Of a stretch of DNA of 38,151 bases, positions 7,376 through 15,007 are shown piece by piece. The position numbers and the translations under genes were made by a program. Below the pieces are notes generated by a model. It ran no database searches. It saw nothing but the letters and a program-made list of their open reading frames with translations, and was not told where the DNA came from. The first letter of the stretch is position 1; every line of letters begins with the position of its first letter. This DNA is from Deltaproteobacteria bacterium. Its GTDB lineage: Bacteria; Myxococcota_A; Polyangia; Polyangiales; JADJMO01. The stretch is from assembly GCA_022843175.1 (NCBI GenBank), contig JALHOE010000074.1, forward strand, positions 1 through 38,151, written 5' to 3'.

Positions 7376-8323
7376 TCATGAAGCATCGACCATGCCCCCG
7401 CGCGGGCCGAGCCATGGCCGCCGATCATGGGTGATCGAGTCGAGGAGGCGCTGCATCGCGTCGCGGACCTCGTCGCGGCAGCGCCGCACGGTCGTGTCGT
7501 CGTCCCCTGCGTTCGACGGCAGCTCCGGCCACGCGAGCGGCGGCCCGAACGCCACGGTGGTCTGCGCGGGCAGCGGGACGTAGGGGAGGAACGCCGAGCT
7601 GATGCCCCACGGAAGCGACAGCGCGATCGGGCACACCTCGGTGCGAGCCCAGCGATGCAGCCGCAACAGCCGCGCGAGGCGATCACCGCGCGCGAGGATG
7701 ATGAGCTGTTCATGGGTGCCGGCCGACACGACCGGCACGATGGGGACGCGGGCGTGCAGGGCGAGCCGAACGAAGCCCATGCGCGGACCGAGCTCGATCT
7801 GGTTGCGGCGGGAGAACGGTCGAAAGGTGTCGAGGTCGCCGCCGGGGTACACAAGGACGAGGTCTCCCCGCGCAAACGCGCGCTGGGCAACGTCGTGGCC
7901 GGCGCGAATCGCCCCGAACCGCTGCGCGTAGCGGCGGAGCAGGGGGTCGTCGAAGACGAAGTCGTGCGCGAGCGGCCGGACGACCCGGGCGAGGCCGTGC
8001 CGATCGGCGATCGCCGCCATCGTCAGGTAGGTGTCGGTCGTGAGGAAGCCACCGTTGTGATTGCCGACCAGGAGCGCGGCTCCGTGCGCCGGCACGTGCT
8101 CCGCGCCGACGACCCGCGAGCGGAAGTAGTGGCGACCGAACCAGCGCGCGACGTCGAGCGTCACGGCGACGAGCTGTTCGTCGCGCGCGTCGAGGTCCTC
8201 GGCGACCTCGTAGCGGTTCACATGGAGGAGGTACGCGCCGAGCATCCTCGCGGCCCGATGCGGCAGCGTGAGCCGGAGCAGGTCGCTGACCGGCATCTGG
8301 GCGCGCGCGCGGGCGAGGAGCAT
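7376..8323 (-). CDS. Lysophospholipid acyltransferase-family protein
   Basis: A 315-aa member of the PlsC/LPLAT-like superfamily. The acceptor-site block is VGNHNGGFLTTD (His89, Asp97): the spacing is longer than the classic Hx4D, as in the DAGAT/MGAT-like branch. A second block, LVYPGGDLDTFRPF (about residues 157-170), corresponds to the glycerophosphate-binding FPEG-type motif, and a third is IVPVVSAG. It is expected at the cytoplasmic face of the membrane, adding an acyl chain to a glycerolipid. It sits between the MetE-like gene (9-base gap) and WS/DGAT (6-base gap), so it may supply diacylglycerol for WS/DGAT. The exact substrate is unknown. Confidence 0.8.
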   Translation of the reverse strand: MLLARARAQMPVSDLLRLTLPHRAARMLGAYLLHVNRYEVAEDLDARDEQLVAVTLDVARWFGRHYFRSRVVGAEHVPAHGAALLVGNHNGGFLTTDTYLTMAAIADRHGLARVVRPLAHDFVFDDPLLRRYAQRFGAIRAGHDVAQRAFARGDLVLVYPGGDLDTFRPFSRRNQIELGPRMGFVRLALHARVPIVPVVSAGTHEQLIILARGDRLARLLRLHRWARTEVCPIALSLPWGISSAFLPYVPLPAQTTVAFGPPLAWPELPSNAGDDDTTVRRCRDEVRDAMQRLLDSITHDRRPWLGPRGGMVDAS

Positions 8324-8332
8324 GGCTGGTCC

Positions 8333-9481
8333 CTAGGGTGCGCTGAGCGAGTGTCTCGCTACGGTGGTGCGGATCCGCGAGGATGCGAGGTGCGCGCCGG
8401 CCGCGAGGGCTTCGAGCTTGGACCAGGCGATCCCCGGGTCGACCGCGGTCATCCCGGCGAAGGTCGCGAACCCGCAGTCGGTGCCGGCCTGGACGCGCTC
8501 GGCGCCGACGGCGTTCACGTAGCGGAGGATCCGCTCGGAGACGAGCTCGGGGTGCTCGATGAAGTTGGTCGTCGAGTCGATGACCCCGGGGATGAGGTAC
8601 TTGTCCTCGGGCAGCGAAACGCCGAGCCACGACGCCCACTCATGCTCGTGTCGCGGATTGGCGGCCGCGAACGAGAGCCCGCTCGGGCGTGCGCGCAGCA
8701 ACTCCGAACGGATGTCGGCGATGGGGACGTCGCGATGGTGGGGGCCCTCGTAGTTTCCCCAACAGATGTGCAGGCGCATCCTTCGCGCCGGGATGTTCGC
8801 CGTCGCGGCGTTGATCGCGTCGACGTGGAGCTCGACGCGTCGCCGAAACTGGTTGAGGTCGGCCTTCGCCATCGTCATGTGGCGGTCCATGGCGAGGTCG
8901 GGCGCGTCGATCTGGAGGAGGAAGCCCGCGGCGTTGATCGCCTCGTACTCGGCGCGCATCGCCTCGGCGAGCGCCATCACGTAGTCGTCGTGGCTCCGGT
9001 AGTGTTCGTTGTGGAGAAACAGGGCGATGACGCCGGGGGACGCGGCGGTGACGAACGCGTCCTTCACGTCGAGCGCATCGGTCGCCGCCCGCAGGTTCTC
9101 GAGGTCGCGCTCGAGCGGGCGGCGATTCACGTAGGCGACCGGTCCGACGCAGAGCGGCGTCTGGAGCGCGGCGATCCCCGGATCGGAGAAGAGGCGCGCT
9201 TCGTAGGTCGGGAACTCCTCGACGTCGGCGGGCGCTGGCAAGCGGCCGCGCCCGGCGAAGCCGGAGAGCCGCTCGCTCACGTAGGTCGAGTAGGAGGGCT
9301 TGCTCAGCTCGCCGTCTCCGACGATGTCGACACCGCTCCGTACTTGCCGCTCGACGCAGGCCCGAACCGCTGCGCGGAGCTTCGGGTCTGCGTCGCCGTT
9401 GTGCTTCCCTGCCAATGCGGCCAGCAACTCGCTCGGCCGCGGCAGGCTGCCGGTATGGGTGGTGAGAATTCGGTGGGCCAT
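8333..9481 (-). CDS. Cobalamin-independent methionine synthase-like (MetE C-terminal domain) protein
   Basis: A 382-aa TIM-barrel protein corresponding to only the catalytic C-terminal half of MetE. It starts with the typical TTHTGSLPRP motif. The thiol-activating zinc ligands appear to be HIC (His238, Cys240), a Glu in PRHEHEW (around 279-281) and Cys336 in GTDCGF. Proteins of this short type include core methionine synthases, epoxyalkane:coenzyme M transferase-like enzymes and other thiol alkyl transferases, so the methyl or alkyl donor is not established. It leads a three-gene unit with two lipid acyltransferases, an unusual partner set for methionine synthesis. The start is the ATG at 9481; MAHRILTTHTG is the expected N-terminus. 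Confidence 0.85.
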   Translation of the reverse strand: MAHRILTTHTGSLPRPSELLAALAGKHNGDADPKLRAAVRACVERQVRSGVDIVGDGELSKPSYSTYVSERLSGFAGRGRLPAPADVEEFPTYEARLFSDPGIAALQTPLCVGPVAYVNRRPLERDLENLRAATDALDVKDAFVTAASPGVIALFLHNEHYRSHDDYVMALAEAMRAEYEAINAAGFLLQIDAPDLAMDRHMTMAKADLNQFRRRVELHVDAINAATANIPARRMRLHICWGNYEGPHHRDVPIADIRSELLRARPSGLSFAAANPRHEHEWASWLGVSLPEDKYLIPGVIDSTTNFIEHPELVSERILRYVNAVGAERVQAGTDCGFATFAGMTAVDPGIAWSKLEALAAGAHLASSRIRTTVARHSLSAP

Positions 9482-9530
9482 GGGGCCAAGGGAGGCAACG
9501 CGCGGACCGCGCGACCTCGCGTCGGAACCT

Positions 9531-9551
9531 CCCCGGACGTGACGCCCGGGG
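9531..9551 (-). terminator. Possible weak terminator hairpin after hsp20
   Basis: Six-base inverted repeat CCCCGG/CCGGGG with a 9-base loop lies 17 bases past the hsp20 stop on the minus strand, before the next gene in the same direction. There is no U-tract, so termination would be weak or factor-assisted. Confidence 0.3.
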
Positions 9552-9567
9552 ATGCTTCGACCTCGCC

Positions 9568-10056
9568 TCAGCCCTTCTTGGCGCCGATCGCGATCTTCTT
9601 GGTCTGTGCTCCGGGGAGCTTCTTGATCGACAGCGTGAGCACGCCCTTGTCGAGGTCCGCGTGCACCGAGCCCATGTCGACACCCTCGGGCAGGGTGAAC
9701 GAGCGCTGGAACGAGCCGTAGCTGCGCTCACAGCTGTAATAGGTGTCGCTCTTCTCCTCCTTCTCGCTCTCGCGCTTGCCGGAGACGGTGAGGCGATTGC
9801 CGGTCGTCGTGATGTCGAGATCGGACTCCTTCACTCCGGGGACGTCAGCCTTGAAGACGTAGCCCTCCTTGGTCTCCTTCACCTCGAACTGCGGGACGAA
9901 GCCCGCCGGGACCTGCGGCATGAACGGCGCGATCTCGCGGAAGGGATCCCAGCTCAACAGATCGCGAATCATTCGGTACGGCTCGAGTCGCGGCTCCGCC
10001 GTCGCGAGCTGCGCCGCCTTGCCGCCGTTTTCCTTGCGAACGTCGATGTTTGCCAT
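9568..10056 (-). CDS. Small heat shock protein Hsp20
   Basis: A 162-aa alpha-crystallin-type chaperone that holds unfolding proteins without ATP. The crystallin domain spans about residues 55-150 (FEVKETKEGYVFKADVPGVK, then RLTVSGKRE, then the YGSFQRSFTLPEGVD block) and is closed by the conserved GVLTLSIKK strand. An N-terminal region with WDPFREIAPF is typical of bacterial Hsp20. It lacks an obvious IxI tail but ends TKKIAIGAKKG, where IAI can serve as that motif. The start at 10056 is supported by an upstream GAGGTCACC; in-frame sequence further upstream is not convincing coding. It is divergent from the CPA2 antiporter with about 208 bases between starts, which must hold both promoters. 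No CIRCE or ROSE element was recognised. Confidence 0.93.
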   Translation of the reverse strand: MANIDVRKENGGKAAQLATAEPRLEPYRMIRDLLSWDPFREIAPFMPQVPAGFVPQFEVKETKEGYVFKADVPGVKESDLDITTTGNRLTVSGKRESEKEEKSDTYYSCERSYGSFQRSFTLPEGVDMGSVHADLDKGVLTLSIKKLPGAQTKKIAIGAKKG

Positions 10057-10264
10057 GGTGACCTCGTGGGTGATGTTCGGGGCGCGAAGTGGGCCCGAGA
10101 TCGGCGCACTCGCAGCGTCCGTGCCAATGCAGCAGGCGCGGTTCCGCGTCGCGTGCGCACACCGAACGCAGGTGCTGCACTTCCGCACGAAGAGCTTGCA
10201 GTTCGCGCTACCCTCAGCGCGTGCTCCTCGTGCGGCAGAAGTCGCATCTACCGGCGAAGGCTGG

Positions 10265-12268
10265 ATGAACCACGTCCCGCTGCTCGACGAGCTGGCCATC
10301 GTCATCGCGCTCGCGGTCGCGGTGACGGTGATCCTGTCTCGTCTCAAGCTCCCGACCGTCGCCGGGTTGCTTGCGGCGGGCGCGTTGCTCGGTCCGTTCG
10401 GCCTCGGCCTCGCGAAGTCCGTGCACGCCATCGAGGTGCTCGCCGAGGTGGGCGTCGTGCTCCTCCTCTTCTCGATCGGCCTCGAGTTCTCGCTCGCGCG
10501 CCTGCGTGACATCTTCCGGCAGGTCGCCCTCGGGGGCGTGCTCCAGGTCGGGCTCACCACCGCGGCGACCGCGGGCGTCGCCCACGCGGTCGGCCGGCCG
10601 ATCAAGCACGGGGTGTTCCTCGGCTTCGTGTTCGCCCTCTCGAGCACCGCGATCGTCCTCCGCGCGCTCACCGATCGCCGCGAGCTCGACGCTCCGCATG
10701 GCCGGTTCATCGTCGGCACGCTGATCTTTCAGGATCTGTGCGTGGTCCCGATGGTGCTCATCGTGCCGCTGCTCGGACCGCGCGTGCCCTCGGGCGGCGC
10801 AGCGACCGGCATCGCGCTCGCCATGGGCAAGGCCCTGTTCGTCATCGTGTTGATCATCGCGGTCGCGCGCTTCGTGGTGCCGAAGATCCTCGGCTGGGTC
10901 GACGCGAGCCGCAGCCGCGAGGTGTTCCTCCTCGCGATCCTCTCGCTCTGCATCGGCACCGCGTGGCTCACCGCGCTGGCCGGGCTCTCGCTCGCCCTCG
11001 GGGCGTTCCTCGGCGGCATGGTCGTCGCCGACACCGAGTACAGCCACCGGGCCATGGGCGACATCCTCCCGCTGCGCGACGCGTTCGTGAGCATCTTCTT
11101 CGTCTCGCTCGGCATGCTGTTCGACGTGCGGGTCGTCGCCGAGAGGCCGCTGGTGGTGGGCGCGCTCCTCGTGGGGTTCATCGTCGCCAAGGGTCTCATC
11201 GCCACCGGCGCGGCGATGGCGATGCGCTTCCCGTCGCGCGTCGCGTGGCTCGCCGGGGTCGGGCTCGCGCAGTTCGGCGAGTTCGGCTTTGTGCTCACCC
11301 GTCTTGGCGAAGCCCACGGCGTGGTCGATCAGAGCACCGTCAAGCCGCTCCTCGCCGCTGGGATCGGCAGCATGTTCCTCACGCCGCTCCTCGTCCGTGC
11401 CGCGCCGCACATCACCGCCGGCGAGCGGCTGCTCGCGCCGCTCGAGCGATTGATCGGCGTGCGCAGCATCGACGAGGCCGACGAGGGGCCGAACGAGCTC
11501 CGCGATCACGTGATCATCGTCGGGTTCGGCGTCGCCGGCCGCTTCGCGGCGCTGACCTTGGCCGCGTGCGAAGTTCCCTTCGTGGTGTTCGAGCTCAACG
11601 CCGACAACGTGCGGCAGGGAAAGCAGCTCGGGCTACCCGTCTACTACGGCGACGCGACCAGCGCCGAGGCGCTTGGTCACGCGCACGTCGCGGGCGCGCG
11701 GTTGCTCGTGCTCTTGATGAACGATCCCCAGGCCGCCCAGCGCGTCGTCGACACCGCGCATCGTGTCGCGCCCAACGTTCCGGTGCTGATGCGCACGCGC
11801 TACCTGCTCGAGCGCGGGAGCCTGCTCGCGATCGGCGCGCACGACGTGGTCGCCGAGGAGGTCGAGGGCGCGGTGGAGATCATCGCGCGCTTGCTGCGCT
11901 GGGTGGAGGTTCCGCGGAACCTCATCGACGAGCGCATCGCGGAGGTCCGCGCCCAGACCCAGACCACCGAGCGGAAGCAGACGGTCCCGCGCCCGACCCT
12001 CGGCGAGCTTCGCGGCCTCGACGAGCTGAAGATCGAGTCGGCGCTCGTCCGCGAGGGCAGCCCGGCGGCGAACCGCTCGGCTATCGAGCTCCGCCTCCGC
12101 AGCGAGACCGGCGCCCTCGTCGTCGGCGTCCGCCGCGGCGCTCACCTCCTGCAGACTCCCGATCCCGACCACGCCTTCGAGCCGGGCGACATCGTCTACT
12201 TCGTCGGCACGGGCGAGGCCGTGCACCGGGCGCTGCCGCTGTTCGATCCCCAGCGGTTCGCGGAATGA
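10265..12268 (+). CDS. CPA2-family cation/proton antiporter with RCK (TrkA-N/TrkA-C) domains
   Basis: A 667-aa KefB/KefC-like inner-membrane protein. The first 390 or so residues form a 12-13 helix antiporter domain (start LDELAIVIALAVAVTVILSR; internal GLEFSLARLR, FALSSTAIVLRAL, SLGMLFDVRVV and GLAQFGEFGFVL motifs typical of CPA2). A cytoplasmic RCK-N domain follows at about 412-530 (HVIIVGFGVAGRFAALTL, with acidic residue in FELNADN for nucleotide binding, then YYGDATSAE), and an RCK-C domain at about 575-660. The likely role is potassium or sodium efflux in exchange for protons, gated by nucleotide binding. The start at 10265 is the first Met before helix 1; upstream in-frame sequence lies in the hsp20 promoter region. 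No KefF/KefG-like partner gene is adjacent. Confidence 0.9.
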   Translation: MNHVPLLDELAIVIALAVAVTVILSRLKLPTVAGLLAAGALLGPFGLGLAKSVHAIEVLAEVGVVLLLFSIGLEFSLARLRDIFRQVALGGVLQVGLTTAATAGVAHAVGRPIKHGVFLGFVFALSSTAIVLRALTDRRELDAPHGRFIVGTLIFQDLCVVPMVLIVPLLGPRVPSGGAATGIALAMGKALFVIVLIIAVARFVVPKILGWVDASRSREVFLLAILSLCIGTAWLTALAGLSLALGAFLGGMVVADTEYSHRAMGDILPLRDAFVSIFFVSLGMLFDVRVVAERPLVVGALLVGFIVAKGLIATGAAMAMRFPSRVAWLAGVGLAQFGEFGFVLTRLGEAHGVVDQSTVKPLLAAGIGSMFLTPLLVRAAPHITAGERLLAPLERLIGVRSIDEADEGPNELRDHVIIVGFGVAGRFAALTLAACEVPFVVFELNADNVRQGKQLGLPVYYGDATSAEALGHAHVAGARLLVLLMNDPQAAQRVVDTAHRVAPNVPVLMRTRYLLERGSLLAIGAHDVVAEEVEGAVEIIARLLRWVEVPRNLIDERIAEVRAQTQTTERKQTVPRPTLGELRGLDELKIESALVREGSPAANRSAIELRLRSETGALVVGVRRGAHLLQTPDPDHAFEPGDIVYFVGTGEAVHRALPLFDPQRFAE

Positions 12269-12283
12269 CTTGGTCGAACACCG

Positions 12284-14878
12284 TCACTTCTCGAGGAACA
12301 CCGCGTTCGATACGGCGAACGGTTTACGGCCCGGGTGGAGCGGCGCGAGATCGCCCTCGGCGCGCGCGTGGAAGACCACCCAGTTGCGAGGCGCGGTCGG
12401 ATCGAGGCTCACCGCGACCTTCTGCTCGTAGTGCTTCGCGGGCCCGGCTCCCGTCGCCGTCAGCGGCGCGGTCGACACCGTCTTGCCGTTGACGATCGTC
12501 TCGAGCGTCACCGCGCCGACGAAGCTCGCCGACTCCACGACCACCGAGAGCTCGGCCGATCCGCTCGTTTTGACGACCTGCCCCGGTCGCTCGCCGCCCG
12601 GTCCGAGGACGGTCATGAACAGGCCTCCGCTCACCACCGCGTTGCCGGCCGCGACGACGTCGCGCACCGCGGTGGGGGTCAGCTTCTTCGGGTCGTCGTG
12701 CCCGAAGTAGAGGCACGTGCGCGGGTAGCCGACCGGCGAAGAGCGGAGGTGGTGGCTGTCGGAGCTCCCGACGGCGACCATCTTCTTGCCGAGGTTGAGG
12801 AACGCGAACCAGTCCGCGACGGACTCCTCGCGGTTCTCGTCGAGGCCGGAGTCGTTGAACACCTCGATGGCCTCGAACTGATCGGTCCACTTCTCGTCGC
12901 CCTTGTTGGTGTCGCGGTTCCAGCGCGCGCTGCTGAAGTAGCCGCCGAAGCCCTCGCTGCGCGGGTGGTTGACGATGATGATCGGCTTCTCGGGCAGCGC
13001 GTGCGTCTTCTGGAAGACCTGCGCCGGGGAGTTGCCGATCCACTCCACGGCGCCGTGATTCGTCGCGCCGTCCCGCGGCGTGAGCGGGACCACGCCGAAG
13101 TGGCCCCAGGTGAACGTCGTCAGCTCCGAGGACGCCATGCCGAACGCCCAGTCGGTGAGGCCGAGCTTGGCGATCTCCGGCTGGAAATCGATCACCCACT
13201 CGTGCTCGCTGGAGATGGGGATGTCGAGACCATCGGCGACGGCGCCCTTCACCTTGTGGACGACCGGATCGCTCGAGTCGGCCGAGTGCATAGAGTGAAT
13301 ATGGAAGTCGGCGCACATCACGCCGGTGGAGTCGACGCTGTGCACGAGCGACGCCTTCACCTCGGCGACCTCGCCCGCGTTGGCCGTCACCTTGGTGTCG
13401 AGCAGCTCCCACTCGTAGCCGCGGCTGACGATCACCCGGTACTCGCCGGGCGGGACGGGCAGGGTCGCGTCGCCGTTGACCGCGAATTCCTGGTGCAGCC
13501 GGCCGTTGGTCTCGTCGGTCACGCCCCACGCGGCGGGCGTCGCCGGCGGCGCGGCGCCGGGGATGATTTGCACGCGCACCGGCAGGGGCTTGCTCGTCGC
13601 GCTGTCGACGGCGGTGACGTGGATCGTCCCCTCGGGCTCGAACGCCAGCGCGACCTCACCCTCGGTGGCCGCGACGGTGGCGCCGGAGTGCGGGGGATAG
13701 CCGCGCTTCTGCGGCATGAGCGTGATCGGGGCGCCGGGCGGCGCGTGCAGCGTGAAGGTGCCATCGGCCGCGGTCTTGGTGCGCGTGAGGTACGCACCCC
13801 CGGCGTCGAGGCCGTGGATCCACGCGTCGGCGATGGCGGCTCCCTTCGCGTCCTTCAACGCGCCCTTGATCGTGCGCCACGCCGGCTCCTTCAGCGCCTC
13901 GCGCACGGCCTCGCGAAGGCCGTCGTACTCGGGGCCGCCGGCGATGATCTGCACGCGATCGACGAGCGTTCGCTGGCAGGCGGGGGCGACGAAGCCCTCG
14001 CTCGTATAGAGCTGGAAGCCGCTCTGGGTGATGCCGAAGCTCATCGACGGCTTGGTGGTGGTGCGCCACGCGAAGCCGAACGCGCCGCCGTCGAAGCCCG
14101 CCCACTCGGTCGTGTTCTTCGGCTTGGCGTAGCCCGTCTCGGGCGTGACCATCTGCGACTGGCTGGTCTGGAAGAAGCCGAAGAACTCCTCGGAGCCCGG
14201 TCGGTTGAGGCCGAAGTCGTAGTCGTCGGGGGTCGGGTTGATGACGCCGTAGCGGATCGTCACCATCGGCGATCCGGGGGTGAGCACGTAGTCGAACGCG
14301 AACTGTCCCTCGTAGGTGTTCGGGTAGAGCGCCTTGAGCGATTCGGCCATGAACGGGATCGTCTTGAGCGGTCCGGTGACGCGCACCACCGCTTCCTTGC
14401 CGTCGCTGCCGTCCTTCAGCACGCTGACGCTCGTGGGCTCGATGGTGTCGAACGCGAGACCCATGAGCGTCTCGTTGAACTTCGAGACGCCCATCGGTCG
14501 GCCGTCCTCGCCCACGCGATCGATCGCGAGGAGCTCGCCGCCGAACCGGCCGTAGCCGTCGCTCAGTCCCTTGTCCTCGATGACGACGGCGATGCGATCG
14601 TTGATCAACACGAAGTCGCCGGTCTCGATCCTTTGCCGGCCGTGCGCCGGCTGCGGGAACGTGGCGGCGTCCCGGATCCGTGACGCGCGAGCCTGGCCTG
14701 CGGCCCTGGCGCCGAAGGGATCGGCGTGGCCGTTGGCGTCGCCGACCTCGAAGCTCGTGGTCGCGAGCGCGCACGCGGGCGGGCTCGGCTTGTCGGACGG
14801 TGCTTCGTCGCTCGAGCATGCCGCGACGAGGGCCGCGAGGAGAACCGGAGACAAGTGGAAGGCAATTGCGCGGCGCAT
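12284..14878 (-). CDS. CehA/McbA-like PHP-domain metallohydrolase lipoprotein
   Basis: An 864-aa secreted lipoprotein (signal ending LVAAC, Cys21). The N-terminal half is a beta-rich domain of unknown role, followed by two carboxypeptidase-regulatory-like beta-sandwich segments (about 365-520: GALKDAKGAAIADAWIHGLD and VDSATSKPLPVRVQIIPG). The C-terminal part is a PHP-type metal-dependent hydrolase with CADFHIHSMHSADSSD (HxH motif near residue 525), SSEHEW, VNHPRSEG and SSDSHHL motifs, the set of metal ligands seen in the CehA/McbA family. Members include phosphodiesterase- and esterase-type hydrolases; the substrate is not predictable. The start is chosen at 14878, where the lipoprotein signal begins. 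It ends 15 bases from the convergent antiporter gene and has no operon partner. Confidence 0.82.
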   Translation of the reverse strand: MRRAIAFHLSPVLLAALVAACSSDEAPSDKPSPPACALATTSFEVGDANGHADPFGARAAGQARASRIRDAATFPQPAHGRQRIETGDFVLINDRIAVVIEDKGLSDGYGRFGGELLAIDRVGEDGRPMGVSKFNETLMGLAFDTIEPTSVSVLKDGSDGKEAVVRVTGPLKTIPFMAESLKALYPNTYEGQFAFDYVLTPGSPMVTIRYGVINPTPDDYDFGLNRPGSEEFFGFFQTSQSQMVTPETGYAKPKNTTEWAGFDGGAFGFAWRTTTKPSMSFGITQSGFQLYTSEGFVAPACQRTLVDRVQIIAGGPEYDGLREAVREALKEPAWRTIKGALKDAKGAAIADAWIHGLDAGGAYLTRTKTAADGTFTLHAPPGAPITLMPQKRGYPPHSGATVAATEGEVALAFEPEGTIHVTAVDSATSKPLPVRVQIIPGAAPPATPAAWGVTDETNGRLHQEFAVNGDATLPVPPGEYRVIVSRGYEWELLDTKVTANAGEVAEVKASLVHSVDSTGVMCADFHIHSMHSADSSDPVVHKVKGAVADGLDIPISSEHEWVIDFQPEIAKLGLTDWAFGMASSELTTFTWGHFGVVPLTPRDGATNHGAVEWIGNSPAQVFQKTHALPEKPIIIVNHPRSEGFGGYFSSARWNRDTNKGDEKWTDQFEAIEVFNDSGLDENREESVADWFAFLNLGKKMVAVGSSDSHHLRSSPVGYPRTCLYFGHDDPKKLTPTAVRDVVAAGNAVVSGGLFMTVLGPGGERPGQVVKTSGSAELSVVVESASFVGAVTLETIVNGKTVSTAPLTATGAGPAKHYEQKVAVSLDPTAPRNWVVFHARAEGDLAPLHPGRKPFAVSNAVFLEK

Positions 14879-15007
14879 CCCGTCACACGAGGGTACGGTC
14901 TGGCGGTCGCACGCGCCAATGAGCTCTGCCCTTCGCACCACCCGTCCTCAACCTCGCGATCGCCGGTCTCGGCCTGGTCTGGCTCGTCGCGCGTCTGCGC
15001 TGACCGC

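Noticed and set aside
7427-9721. Plus-strand open frame of 764 codons
   Set aside because: It runs antisense to the acyltransferase and MetE-like genes and has shadow-type composition with no recognisable motif.
10057-10264. Possible riboswitch or heat-shock element between hsp20 and the CPA2 antiporter
   Set aside because: No CIRCE repeat, ROSE-like element or recognisable nucleotide-sensing riboswitch core could be identified on either strand.
12335-14683. Plus-strand open frame of 782 codons
   Set aside because: It is the antisense shadow of the PHP metallohydrolase gene, which has a signal peptide and metal ligands on the other strand.
14923-15003. Short hydrophobic frame (ending VLNLAIAGLGLVWLVARLR) after the metallohydrolase start region
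   Set aside because: It resembles a membrane helix but has no ATG, GTG or TTG start between the preceding stop and the hydrophobic part, so it is not a supported gene.
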